A stretch of 38,149 nt of DNA from Acidobacteriota bacterium (GTDB taxonomy: Bacteria; Acidobacteriota; Vicinamibacteria; Vicinamibacterales; CAVVIG01). The notes under the pieces are model-generated. The model made no database searches, was not told the DNA's origin, and saw only the letters and a list, made by a program, of their open reading frames with translations. Below, piece after piece: positions 6,950-14,599 of this stretch. A program made the position numbers and the translations under genes. The stretch's first letter is position 1, and every line of letters begins with the position of its first letter. Location of the stretch: the NCBI GenBank assembly GCA_017883165.1, contig JADGOC010000018.1, positions 1 through 38,149 on the forward strand, written 5' to 3'.

Positions 6950-7894
6950 CTACTCTTCTCCCACAGCCGTCGCGAAGACGTCCTCGAGCGTCGGCACGCT
7001 CGGACGCAGATGCCGCACCTGCACGCGCTCGGCCGCCGCCAGCGCGAACAGATCGCGCGCCCCGCCTTCCCCCGGCACGAACACCCGCATCACGTCCTCG
7101 TCGGTCGCCTGACAGGTCAGCCCGGCGGCGCGCAGCCGCTCGAGAAACGACTCCAGCTCGCTGACCGTCGTCTTCACGCGCAGCTCGTAGACGCGTCCGC
7201 GCGGCTGCTTCAGCGAGGCGATCGGCCCCTGCGCTGCGATGCGCCCCTTGTCCATCACCACCACCTGATCGCAGGTGTATTCGACGTCGGGCAGTAAGTG
7301 CGACGACAGGATCAGGTTGACGCCTTTGTTCCGCGACAGATCGCGCACGAGCTCGAGCATCTCGTCGCGGCCCTTCGGATCCATGCCGTTGGTCGGCTCG
7401 TCGAGAAACAGCACATCGGGATCGTGGACGAGCGCCTGCGCGAGCTTGATGCGCTGCTTCATGCCGGTCGAGTACGTTTCGACGTTGCGGTAGCGCGCCT
7501 CGCCGAGCCCCACATAAAAGAGGACTTCGTGCGCGCGCTGCATAGCGTCGACGCGCGGGAGCCCCGCCAGCTCGCCGCAGTAGCCGACAAAAGTTACGGC
7601 GTTCATGCCCGGGATGTGCGAGTCGCTTTCCGGCATGTAGCCGACGCGCGCGCGAATCTCGAGCGGCGAGGTAGCCACGTCGAGGCCGAGTACGTGCATC
7701 CGGCCGCGCGTGGGCACGACGAAGCCGAGGAGCGCCTTGATCATCGTGCTCTTGCCGGCGCCGTTCGGACCGAGCAGGCCGACGGCGCCGCCGGCAAACG
7801 ACGCGGTGACGTCGCGCAGCGCCAGGTTGCGCCCGTAGGCGACCGTCACCGCATCGAGCATAACGACGGCGGTGGTGTTCGCGGGATCAGGCAT
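6950..7894 (-). CDS. ABC transporter ATP-binding protein (first pair)
   Basis: 314 aa from the ATG at 7894. A longer frame from 7948 would run through the end of the HD gene and lacks support. Walker A is GPNGAGKST (42-50), the signature is YSTGMKQR (141-148), Walker B is VLFLDEPTNGMDP (161-173), and the H-loop is SSHLL. The C-terminal extension is typical of ABC-2 ATPases. It heads an ATPase-permease-ATPase-permease run with 0-nt or 4-nt junctions, indicating one operon. A TATATC hexamer lies 7 nt before the ATG and no Shine-Dalgarno sequence is seen, so a leaderless transcript from the 25-bp gap after the HD gene is possible. Confidence 0.9.
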   Translation of the reverse strand: MPDPANTTAVVMLDAVTVAYGRNLALRDVTASFAGGAVGLLGPNGAGKSTMIKALLGFVVPTRGRMHVLGLDVATSPLEIRARVGYMPESDSHIPGMNAVTFVGYCGELAGLPRVDAMQRAHEVLFYVGLGEARYRNVETYSTGMKQRIKLAQALVHDPDVLFLDEPTNGMDPKGRDEMLELVRDLSRNKGVNLILSSHLLPDVEYTCDQVVVMDKGRIAAQGPIASLKQPRGRVYELRVKTTVSELESFLERLRAAGLTCQATDEDVMRVFVPGEGGARDLFALAAAERVQVRHLRPSVPTLEDVFATAVGEE

Positions 7895-7919
7895 GCACTG
7901 AGATATACGGAATCGTGGA

Positions 7920-8495
7920 TTAGAGCGTTCCCCGAAGACCGAGCGCATCGGCGCGCTCGCGCATGAATGCGATGACGTTGGCGATATGCTCCTCGAGCGG
8001 CAGTCCCAGCAGCTCGGCGCCCGCGCGCAGATCCTCGCGCTTCACGGCGCGCGCAAAGGCCTTGTCTTTCATCCGCTTCACCACCGACTTCGCCTCGAGG
8101 TCGAGAATGCTCTTGCTGGGCCTCACGAGCGACGCCGCCGTGACGAAGCCCGCCAGCTCATCGCACGCGAACAGCGTCTTCTCGAGCCGGCTCTCCCTCG
8201 GGACGCCGGTATGGTCGGCGTGCGAGAGAATCGCGCGCATCACCCACTCAGGATAGCCCTTCTCCCGCAGAATCTCGCTTCCGCGATAGGGATGATCGTC
8301 GAGGCTCGGCCAGCGCTCGTAGTCGAAATCGTGCAGCAGCGCGACCACGCTCCATGCCTCTTCATCCTCGCCGAAGGTGCGCGCGTAGCCGCGCACCGCC
8401 GCTTCGACCCCCATCGCGTGTTTCAGCAGGCTGTCGCTCTTCGTGAACTCGGTCAGCAGCTGCCAGGCGTCGTTTCGATTCAAGGTCATGGCCAT
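7920..8495 (-). CDS. HD-domain phosphohydrolase-like protein
   Basis: 191 aa. HD-superfamily metal ligands are visible: H26 (LLKHAMGVE), the H55/D56 doublet (LLHDFDYE), H68 (DDHPYRGSEIL) and H92/H95 (LSHADHTG). A helical C-terminus follows (KSVVKRMKDKAFARAV). Such small HD proteins hydrolyse nucleotides or other phosphoesters. The order of motifs fits the HDIG-type metal-dependent phosphohydrolases often annotated near nucleotide or RNA-modification genes. The start could be either of two ATGs (8495 or 8489). It lies 9 bp after the Nudix gene and is the last gene of the mtnA-tsaD run. Confidence 0.85.
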   Translation of the reverse strand: MAMTLNRNDAWQLLTEFTKSDSLLKHAMGVEAAVRGYARTFGEDEEAWSVVALLHDFDYERWPSLDDHPYRGSEILREKGYPEWVMRAILSHADHTGVPRESRLEKTLFACDELAGFVTAASLVRPSKSILDLEAKSVVKRMKDKAFARAVKREDLRAGAELLGLPLEEHIANVIAFMRERADALGLRGTL

Positions 8496-8504
8496 AGCGG
8501 TCCC

Positions 8505-8969
8505 TTATTCGGCCTGCCAGTGTACTTCGCGCGGCGTCCACGCGCCGGCCTGCCGGTCGAAGCCTTTCCGGATGACGGTCACCGTCGCGTCGGCGACGCC
8601 CAACGCCGCGATCTCGTCGAGGGTCGCCCACGCCGCGGCGTCGGCGTCCGAGGCAGCGGCCAGCACGCCACTCGAGACCCGGCAGAGAAAATCGATCAGC
8701 ACGAAATGATACTTGACTCGTCCGTCGGCATCGTAGCGCAGCCGATCGAGCACGTCGACGATCGGGCCGACCTCGATCTCGAGGCCGGTTTCTTCCAGGA
8801 TTTCGCGCGCGATCGCACTCTCCAGCGTCTCGCCGACTTCGACCGCGCCACCCGGCAGACTCCATTCGCCGATGAGCGGCTCATGCGCGCGCCGCACGAG
8901 CAGCACGCGGTCGCGATCGATCACGACCGCACCGACGCCGACGACCGGCTGGGTGGGATATTCTCTCAC
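8505..8969 (-). CDS. Nudix hydrolase
   Basis: 154 aa from the GTG at 8969. The Nudix box GX5EX7REUXEEXGU is complete at residues 41-63 (GAVEVGE ... REILEETGL), preceded by the usual [10 protein letters not shown] strand and WSLPGG. The set of residues resembles ADP-ribose pyrophosphatase or MutT-like housekeeping enzymes; the substrate cannot be assigned. The start is set by a GTGA overlap with the stop of the short YjbQ-like remnant upstream. A longer reading frame upstream gives a His/Arg-rich nonsense translation of tsaD sequence, so it was rejected. Translation is probably coupled to the remnant. Confidence 0.88.
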   Translation of the reverse strand: MREYPTQPVVGVGAVVIDRDRVLLVRRAHEPLIGEWSLPGGAVEVGETLESAIAREILEETGLEIEVGPIVDVLDRLRYDADGRVKYHFVLIDFLCRVSSGVLAAASDADAAAWATLDEIAALGVADATVTVIRKGFDRQAGAWTPREVHWQAE

Positions 8970-9076
8970 TCGCCCATCACGCTCCTGGCAACGATGGCGG
9001 CGATCTCGCCGGTGATGCGGATGAATTCCTGCCGCGTCTTCGTGTTGAACCAGAGGTAGTCGGTGAAGACGGTCAT
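8966..9076 (-). pseudogene. Truncated YjbQ/UPF0047-family gene: N-terminal 36 codons only
   Basis: The ATG at 9076 overlaps the tsaD stop (ATGA). The product starts [20 protein letters not shown] and ends at VARSVMGE. As I remember it, this matches the first strand and helix of YjbQ proteins (MxVxTxYLWFxTKxRxEFINIT), which are normally about 130-140 aa with a conserved His-containing core. Everything after the first helix is missing. The stop TGA overlaps the GTG start of the Nudix gene. The reading frame is intact, with overlapping starts and stops at both ends, so it may still be translated as a coupling peptide. Confidence 0.7.
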
Positions 9077-10125
9077 AGCGCGAGCGCGGCATCGGCATTG
9101 AGATCGGACGGCGCGAGGACACCCTCCCGAAACTTGCGCAGCCCGGCGGCGGCGATCATCGCCGCATTGTCGGTCGCGAGCGCCAGGCTCGGCAAAAAGA
9201 TCGGCAGCTCGCGGCGTCCGCCGCGCGCGTCGAGCTCGGCCCGCAGCCGGCTGTTCGCCGACACGCCGCCGGCGATCCCGATGCTCTTCGCCTGGTACCG
9301 CCGCGCCGCGTCGAACAGGCGGTCGAGCAGCGCGGTGACGACCACGCGCTGAAAGCTGGCGCAGACGTCGGCCACCTCACCGTCGGACAGTGTCCCCGTC
9401 CCCTTCTTGCCGTTCACGTAACGCAGGACGGCGGTCTTCAGGCCGCTGAAGCTGAAATCGAGATCGCCCTTCAACTCCGGCGCGTTCCGGTCCGCGTGCG
9501 TCAGCCGCGTCGTCGGCAGCGCGACCGCGCGATCGTTGCCGCCTCTCGCGAGCCTGTCGACGATCGGCCCGCCGGGATAGCCGAGGCCCAGCAGCTTCGC
9601 GACTTTGTCGTACGCCTCGCCCGCCGCATCGTCGCGCGTGCGGCTCAGCAACTGATACCGGCCGGGCCGTTCGATGAGATACAAGCTCGTGTGCCCGCCG
9701 GACACGACCAGCACGACCGACGGCAGCGGCAACTCGCCGTTCTGCAGGACGAGCGATTCGATGTGGCCGGCAAGATGATGCACGGCGACGAGCGGCAAGC
9801 TCGCGGCCGCGGCGGCGGCCTTCGCAAACGAGACGCCGACCAGGAGCGATCCGACGAGCCCGGGGCCTTGCGTGACGGCGACGGCGCCCAGATCGGACCA
9901 GGTGGCGCCGGCCTCCTCAAGAGCGCGCTCGACGACGCCGCAAATATCGCGGATGTGCTGGCGCGAGGCGAGCTCGGGCACCACGCCTCCCCATTCGCGA
10001 TGGATGGGCACTTGCGACGCGACGACGTTCGAGCGGACCGCCCAGGGGCGCGCCGCGTCGCCGGTTTCCTCGACGACGGCCGCCGAGGTTTCGTCGCAGG
10101 AGGTTTCGATGCCGAGAATCAGCAT
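9073..10125 (-). CDS. tsaD: tRNA N6-threonylcarbamoyladenosine synthase subunit TsaD
   Basis: 350 aa, of normal family length. It opens with [19 protein letters not shown], the ASKHA phosphate-1 strand of TsaD/Kae1. The metal-binding HxxxH is H117/H121 in [24 protein letters not shown] and [14 protein letters not shown] are further family signatures, and the C-terminal [12 protein letters not shown] carries the last metal-ligand Asp. TsaD transfers the threonylcarbamoyl group from threonylcarbamoyl-AMP to A37 of ANN-decoding tRNAs, working with TsaB and TsaE, which are not in the window. It overlaps mtnA by 7 nt at its start and the YjbQ remnant by 4 nt at its end. Confidence 0.95.
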   Translation of the reverse strand: MLILGIETSCDETSAAVVEETGDAARPWAVRSNVVASQVPIHREWGGVVPELASRQHIRDICGVVERALEEAGATWSDLGAVAVTQGPGLVGSLLVGVSFAKAAAAAASLPLVAVHHLAGHIESLVLQNGELPLPSVVLVVSGGHTSLYLIERPGRYQLLSRTRDDAAGEAYDKVAKLLGLGYPGGPIVDRLARGGNDRAVALPTTRLTHADRNAPELKGDLDFSFSGLKTAVLRYVNGKKGTGTLSDGEVADVCASFQRVVVTALLDRLFDAARRYQAKSIGIAGGVSANSRLRAELDARGGRRELPIFLPSLALATDNAAMIAAAGLRKFREGVLAPSDLNADAALAL

Positions 10126-11174
10126 GGCTGCGGCGAAGCGAAGGCGCGCCGCAGCGATTCGACATATGGCGCACGGAAGATGCCGCGCTCGGTGATGATG
10201 CCGGAGATGAGGTGGTGCGGTGTCACGTCGAATGCCGGATTGCGGATGAGGGCGCCCACCGGCGTAAGCCGGCTGCCCCGCAGATGCGTCACCTCGCGCG
10301 GATTCCGCTCTTCGATCGGGATGTGATCGCCGTCCGGCGTGCCCAGATCGATGGTCGACAGCGGCGCCGCGACGTAGAACGGAATCTTGTGTTCGCGCGC
10401 GAGCACGGCGACGGTATACGTGCCGATCTTGTTGGCGGTGTCGCCGTTGGCCGCGATGCGATCGGCGCCGACGACGACGAGATCGATCTGCCCCATGCGC
10501 ATGATGGCGCCGGCCATGTTGTCGGTGATCACGGTCGTCTGAATCCCGTCGCGCACGAGCTCCCACGCCGTGAGGCGCGCGCCCTGCAGGAACGGCCGCG
10601 TCTCGTCGGCGAGCACCGTGACGCGCTTGCCGGCCTCCACCGCGCCGCGAATGACGCCGAGCGCCGTGCCGTATCCGGCCGTGGCGAGCGCGCCGGCGTT
10701 GCAGTGCGTGAGAATGCGCGCCTCATCGGGCACGATCGCGGCGCCGAAGGCGCCCATCGCCCGGCAGCTCGCGACATCCTCGTCGTGGATCGCCTGTGCT
10801 TCCAGGTCGAGACGATCCTGGATCTGCTCGACCGATGCGCCCGTTTCGGCGGCGGCGGCGAACGTCCGCTTCATCCGCTCAATCGCCCAGAACAGGTTCA
10901 CCGCGGTCGGGCGCGTCGCCGCCATCATCTCGCACGTCTTGTAGAACTCGGCGGCGAACTTCTGGGTGCCGGTGGCCTTGCTAACGCGCATCCCGAGCGC
11001 GATGCCGTACGCGGCGGCAACGCCGATCGCCGGCGCGCCGCGAATCACCATCGTCTTAATCGCGCGCGCAACCTCGGCGGCGGTCGTGCAGCGGACGTAG
11101 ATCTCTTCGCCCGGCAGCTTGCGCTGGTCGATCATGACAACGGCGTCGGCTTCGCGGACGATGGTCGGCAGCAT
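10119..11174 (-). CDS. mtnA: S-methyl-5-thioribose-1-phosphate isomerase
   Basis: 351 aa. [13 protein letters not shown] at about 45-57, the catalytic Cys C158 in [20 protein letters not shown], and the catalytic Asp D238 in [21 protein letters not shown] are all present. It converts methylthioribose-1-phosphate to methylthioribulose-1-phosphate in the methionine salvage pathway. Members can also act on ribose-1,5-bisphosphate-type substrates. No other mtn gene is visible; the nearby nucleoside phosphorylase looks like a PNP, not an MTA phosphorylase. The ATG abuts the inverted-repeat element at 11176-11410, so its 5' leader derives from the repeat. TAAATT lies 9 nt before the ATG and no Shine-Dalgarno sequence is evident. 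Confidence 0.93.
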   Translation of the reverse strand: MLPTIVREADAVVMIDQRKLPGEEIYVRCTTAAEVARAIKTMVIRGAPAIGVAAAYGIALGMRVSKATGTQKFAAEFYKTCEMMAATRPTAVNLFWAIERMKRTFAAAAETGASVEQIQDRLDLEAQAIHDEDVASCRAMGAFGAAIVPDEARILTHCNAGALATAGYGTALGVIRGAVEAGKRVTVLADETRPFLQGARLTAWELVRDGIQTTVITDNMAGAIMRMGQIDLVVVGADRIAANGDTANKIGTYTVAVLAREHKIPFYVAAPLSTIDLGTPDGDHIPIEERNPREVTHLRGSRLTPVGALIRNPAFDVTPHHLISGIITERGIFRAPYVESLRRAFASPQPC

Positions 11175-11175
11175 G

Positions 11176-11410
11176 AAATTTACAATTTACAGGGGGAAGA
11201 ATCTACAAAGGGAATCGGGGATCACAGGCCCAGCGGATGTTTCGGAATCTCTGCGATTCTTCGGCGCCATCGGCCCAGGCTCCACGAGAACAGCGCCGCA
11301 CCAGAGCATCACGGCCAACGTCACCGCTCCGACCGCGACGTAGCTCAGCGCGAGGATCATCGGCGCCTCAGCGATCCCTTTGTCAATTCCCAATTGTAAA
11401 TTGTAAATTG
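11176..11410. repeat. MITE-like element with about 40-bp imperfect terminal inverted repeats
   Basis: AATTTACAATTTACA at 11177-11191 is repeated perfectly in inverted orientation at 11395-11409. The arms continue inward with a shared GGGAA and then ACAAAGGGA(A)TCG after small indels, giving about 40 bp of inverted similarity around a 150-bp core. The ends are AT-rich in a GC-rich genome. No target-site duplication is obvious and no transposase is present. The core carries one short frame (separate entry). It fills the whole gap between the cytidine deaminase and mtnA. Confidence 0.6.
11187..11360 (-). CDS. Small single-span membrane protein inside the repeat element (uncertain)
   Basis: 57 aa from the ATG at 11360, with a GAGG ribosome-binding site 5 nt upstream. 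Residues 2-25 are a plausible membrane span (ILALSYVAVGAVTLAVML in part), followed by a polar tail (GPMAPKNRRDSE). The stop TAA and last codons lie in the terminal repeat, so the tail sequence comes from the repeat. A longer form would start at GTG 11393 in the opposite repeat. It could be a real small protein or an accidental frame; nothing similar was recognised. Confidence 0.35.
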   Translation of the reverse strand: MILALSYVAVGAVTLAVMLWCGAVLVEPGPMAPKNRRDSETSAGPVIPDSLCRFFPL

Positions 11411-11414
11411 CCCG

Positions 11415-12257
11415 TTAGAGAAGCCGCGCGTCGAACGGGAGCGGCAGGAGATCCTTCAGCTGATGCTTCCCTTTTTCTTCCTTGAGGTTGGCGAGCAGGA
11501 TCTCGAGATTCCCGCCGAATTCCCAGAGGACCTGGCGGCACGCGCCGCACGGTGGGGTCGGCGCGGCCGTGTCGGCGACGATGGCGATGCGCGTAAAGGC
11601 GCGATGGCCCTCCGACAACGCCTTGAACATGGCCACCCGTTCCGCGCAGATCGTGAGACCGTAGGTGGCGTTCTCGATGTTGCAGCCCGACACGACCGTC
11701 CCGTCGGCCGCTTCGAGCGCGGCGCCGACCTTGAAGTGCGAAAAGGCCGCGTCGGCGAACTCACGCGCCCGGCGCGCGGCGCCGATGAGATCGATTTCGC
11801 CCGGATGATCGCGCAGCCGCCGCGGGCCAAGCCGGCGATCGCCGCCGTTCCGGCGCTCGCCCGTGGCGCGGCCCTGGTTCTTGCCCCGCCGATCGAATCC
11901 GGCGCGGCGATCCGCTTCGGCGCGGGCGCGCCGATCGTCCATCAAAAGGCGCAGCTGATCCGCGCGGCGCGCGCCGTTGACCACGTGCGTGATGCGCGCG
12001 ATCTGATACAGCTTCGCCGTCACCGCCTGGACGTCGGTGTCGCTGTGGCACTGCTCGGCCGCGGACGCGGTCGCCCAATGGCGGACGACGTAGTACCGCT
12101 GCGGCAGCGCCTCGTCGCGGATCGTCTCGGCGCGGCCGTAGCCTTTCCGCAGGATCAGCGACGCGAAGGTACGCGCCAGTGTCAGGAACTCGGCCTCGCC
12201 GCCCTCGTTCACATCCACGAGCGCGACCGACAGACGACTGTGATCAGAGTCGGCCAA
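11415..12257 (-). CDS. cdd: Cytidine deaminase fused to an N-terminal ABM-like domain
   Basis: 280 aa, about twice the length of a tetrameric cytidine deaminase. Residues 8-95 look like a dimeric alpha/beta-barrel (antibiotic biosynthesis monooxygenase, ABM) domain: SVALVDVNEGGEAEFLTLAR, then RYYVVRHWATASAAEQ and a final helix/strand. Residues 108-150 are a highly basic linker built of DRR/ERR units. Residues 150-280 are the deaminase with CNIENATYG, zinc ligand C204 and catalytic E206 (CAE), and the second zinc motif PCGAC (C237, C240). It converts cytidine/deoxycytidine to (deoxy)uridine for phosphorolysis. The start is TTG at 12257, chosen because GGAGGG lies 6 nt upstream, and it overlaps the PNP stop by 14 nt. 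It is last in the deoA-CNT-PNP operon. Confidence 0.88.
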   Translation of the reverse strand: MADSDHSRLSVALVDVNEGGEAEFLTLARTFASLILRKGYGRAETIRDEALPQRYYVVRHWATASAAEQCHSDTDVQAVTAKLYQIARITHVVNGARRADQLRLLMDDRRARAEADRRAGFDRRGKNQGRATGERRNGGDRRLGPRRLRDHPGEIDLIGAARRAREFADAAFSHFKVGAALEAADGTVVSGCNIENATYGLTICAERVAMFKALSEGHRAFTRIAIVADTAAPTPPCGACRQVLWEFGGNLEILLANLKEEKGKHQLKDLLPLPFDARLL

Positions 12258-13059
12258 TGATGCCCTCCAACAGTGCGATGAACTGCCCCCGGACGCGCCG
12301 GGCCGTCTCCATGACCTCCCGGTGATCGAGCGGTTGCGGCAGCACTCCGGCGGCCATGTTCGTGATGCACGAAATCCCGAGCACCTCGAGCCCCATGTGG
12401 CGCGCCACGATGGCCTCGGGCACGGTCGACATTCCGACCGCGTCCGCGCCGATCATCCGTAAGTATCGGATCTCAGCGGGTGTTTCGTAACTGGGTCCCA
12501 GGAGGGCCGCGTACACCCCGTGCGGCGGCGGTACCCCCAACTCCTTCCCCGCCTGGTCTGCCATTGTGCGCAATCGTGTGGAATACACCTCCGACATATC
12601 GGGAAACCGCGCGCCAAAACGATCATCGTTGGCGCCGACGAGCGGGTTGTCGCCCATGAGATTGATGTGGTCGTCGATGACCATCAGGGCGCCCGCCGCA
12701 AAGCCGGTGTTCACCCCGCCCGCCGCATTGGTCAGGATCAGCGTCTTGACCCCCAGCAGGCCGAGTACCCGCACCGCGAAGGTGACGGTGCCCAGATCGT
12801 GCCCTTCGTAGGCGTGGCACCGCCCCGACAGCGCCGCAACCTTGCGGCCGTTCACGGTGCCGACGACGAGCGTGCCGGCGTGGCCGATGACGTTCGACGT
12901 GGGCCAGTGCGGCAGATCGCCGTACGGAATCGAGACGGCGTCGCCGAGGCCGTTCGCGAAGTCGCCCAGGCCGGAGCCGAGCACAATCGCGATCCGAGGC
13001 AACTCGGGGACGCGCGCTCGAACCGCGTCAGCCGCTTCTTTGACCTGGTCGTAGCTCAT
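12244..13059 (-). CDS. punA: Purine nucleoside phosphorylase (trimeric PNP family)
   Basis: 271 aa from the ATG at 13059 (an in-frame GTG at 13074 is an alternative). Phosphate-binding GSGLG is at 28-32, SGRCHAYEGH at 79-87, NAAGG at 111-115, LLGPSYETPAEI at about 186-197, base-contact E215 in MSTVPEAIVARH, and N234 in ISCITN. Asn at that position is the PNP type; MTA phosphorylases carry Asp there. It cleaves guanosine/inosine to base plus ribose-1-phosphate. It sits 140 bp after the transporter gene, with a palindromic repeat in that gap, and overlaps the cytidine deaminase. Confidence 0.93.
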   Translation of the reverse strand: MSYDQVKEAADAVRARVPELPRIAIVLGSGLGDFANGLGDAVSIPYGDLPHWPTSNVIGHAGTLVVGTVNGRKVAALSGRCHAYEGHDLGTVTFAVRVLGLLGVKTLILTNAAGGVNTGFAAGALMVIDDHINLMGDNPLVGANDDRFGARFPDMSEVYSTRLRTMADQAGKELGVPPPHGVYAALLGPSYETPAEIRYLRMIGADAVGMSTVPEAIVARHMGLEVLGISCITNMAAGVLPQPLDHREVMETARRVRGQFIALLEGIIGRL

Positions 13060-13094
13060 GATCAACGCCCGCACATCACAAAAACACGACGACC

Positions 13095-13181
13095 AACGCA
13101 GAACTCGCTGAACTCGCAGAGCGACGAGGTTCGCAGCCCTAAGCAGTCTTCCTTCTCTGCGTGCTCCGCGGTTTCCGCGTT
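13095..13181. repeat. Palindromic intergenic repeat (NAETAEHAEKE type), 9-nt periodic arms
   Basis: The 27-nt left arm (13095-13121) pairs with the right arm (13155-13181) at 21 of 27 positions, with 33 nt between. Each arm is built of three 9-nt units (for example AACGCAGAA, CTCGCTGAA, CTCGCAGAG). Read on the minus strand the right arm translates as NAETAEHAEKE, a string I remember from spurious proteins across many environmental genomes, so this is probably a widespread REP-like element. It lies between the CNT transporter and PNP genes inside an operon and could modulate read-through or mRNA stability. Confidence 0.75.
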
Positions 13182-13198
13182 GATCGTCGTCGTACGGT

Positions 13199-14599
13199 CT
13201 ACAGCAGGAACCCGGCGATCGTCGCCGTCATGAAATTCGCCAGCGTGCCCGCCAGCATCGCGCGCAGACCGAGGCGCGCCAGATCGTGGCGGCGATTGGG
13301 CGCCAGCGCGCCGATGCCGCCGATCTGAATCCCGATCGAGCTGAAGTTGGCGAACCCGCACAGCGCGAAGGTGGCGATCGTGAACGACTTGGGATCGATC
13401 GCCGACCTCAGCGGCCCGAGCTGCGAGTAGGCCACGAATTCGTTGAGCGCCATGCGCGTGCCGAGGAGGTTGCCGATCGTCGGCGCGTCGCGCCACGGGA
13501 CGCCCATGCTCCAGGCGACCGGCGCGAACACCCAGCCGAAGATCTGCTGGAGGCTGAAGTTCTGGAGGCTGGTCACGCCCATGCGGGCCGCCTGATGGCC
13601 GAACACGCCGAGCACGTAGTTGACGAGCGCGACCAACGCCAAGAATGAAATGAGCATCGCGCCCACGTTGAGCGCGAGGTGCAGCCCTTCGCCCGTCCCG
13701 CGGCCGGCCGCATCGATGACGTTGACGTCGGTCTGCTCCACCTCGAGCCGCACCGTCCCCATCGTCTTCGGCACTTCGGTTTCGGGGACGAACATCTTGG
13801 CCATCATGATCGTGCCGGGCGCGGTCATGATCACGGCCGTCAGGAGATGCTTGGCCTCGATGCCGAACAGAATGTAGGCCGCCATGATGCCACCCGAGAT
13901 GTGCGCCATCCCCGACGTCATCACCGTCATCAGCTCGGATTGCGTCATCTCGGGCAGGTACGGACGGATCGTCAGCGGCGCTTCGGTCTGTCCCATGAAG
14001 ATGCTGGCCGCGACGTTCAGCGACTCCGCCCCGCTCGCCTTCATCACTTTGTGCATGAGCACGGCGAAGATGCGCACCACGATCTGCATGACGCCGAAGT
14101 AATACAGAATCGCGAAGAGCGCCGCGATGAAGATGATCGTCGGCAGCACCTGGAAGGCGAAGATCACGCCGTAGCGCGCGCCTTCGGGCCCGAGCGCGCC
14201 GTTCATCGCGCGGCCCCACACGCCGCTGTCGCCCAGCGGACCGAAGACAAACGCCGCGCCGACGCCGGCAAAGCCGAGAAGCTTGTTGATGCCCGCGCCG
14301 AGCGTCGAGAACACGCGCTGCCCGACCGTCGTCTTGAGGACGATCAGCGCAAAGACGATCTGCAGGCTGAGCCCCCAGGCGACCGTGCGCGCGTCGATCG
14401 CGCGCCGATCGGTCGAGCACGCGTACGCGATCCCGAGAATCACGATCGCGCCGACGAGCGGCTGCGCCTGCGGCACGCCCATCTGCGCGGCGAGCGCGGC
14501 CGCCACCGCCAGCACCGCCGCCGCCGCGACAATGATGAGGTCGGTCTGCTGCGTGCGGCGAGCCGGCCTGCCCGGCGGAGTGTCGAACTGAACAGCCAT
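13199..14599 (-). CDS. Concentrative nucleoside transporter (CNT/NupC family)
   Basis: 466 aa from the ATG at 14599, which shares one base with the deoA stop (TGATG). It is strongly hydrophobic throughout. CNT signatures are present: GQTEAPLTIRPYLPEMT at about 203-219 and ALNEFVAYSQL at about 384-394, the two helix-hairpin regions that bind nucleoside and the coupling ion. VVSG-type regulatory domains are absent. It imports nucleosides with Na+ or H+ into the cytoplasm, where the neighbouring phosphorylases and deaminase degrade them. A palindromic repeat separates it from the PNP gene. Confidence 0.92.
   Translation of the reverse strand: MAVQFDTPPGRPARRTQQTDLIIVAAAAVLAVAAALAAQMGVPQAQPLVGAIVILGIAYACSTDRRAIDARTVAWGLSLQIVFALIVLKTTVGQRVFSTLGAGINKLLGFAGVGAAFVFGPLGDSGVWGRAMNGALGPEGARYGVIFAFQVLPTIIFIAALFAILYYFGVMQIVVRIFAVLMHKVMKASGAESLNVAASIFMGQTEAPLTIRPYLPEMTQSELMTVMTSGMAHISGGIMAAYILFGIEAKHLLTAVIMTAPGTIMMAKMFVPETEVPKTMGTVRLEVEQTDVNVIDAAGRGTGEGLHLALNVGAMLISFLALVALVNYVLGVFGHQAARMGVTSLQNFSLQQIFGWVFAPVAWSMGVPWRDAPTIGNLLGTRMALNEFVAYSQLGPLRSAIDPKSFTIATFALCGFANFSSIGIQIGGIGALAPNRRHDLARLGLRAMLAGTLANFMTATIAGFLL

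Noticed and set aside
8970-9122. Longer N-terminus for the Nudix protein
   Set aside because: It reads the YjbQ remnant in another frame and gives a His/Arg-rich nonsense sequence; the GTG at 8969 fits the Nudix fold.
12244-13059. Methylthioadenosine phosphorylase as product, to complement mtnA
   Set aside because: The base-binding region has Asn (ISCITN), typical of purine nucleoside phosphorylases, not the Asp of MTA phosphorylases.
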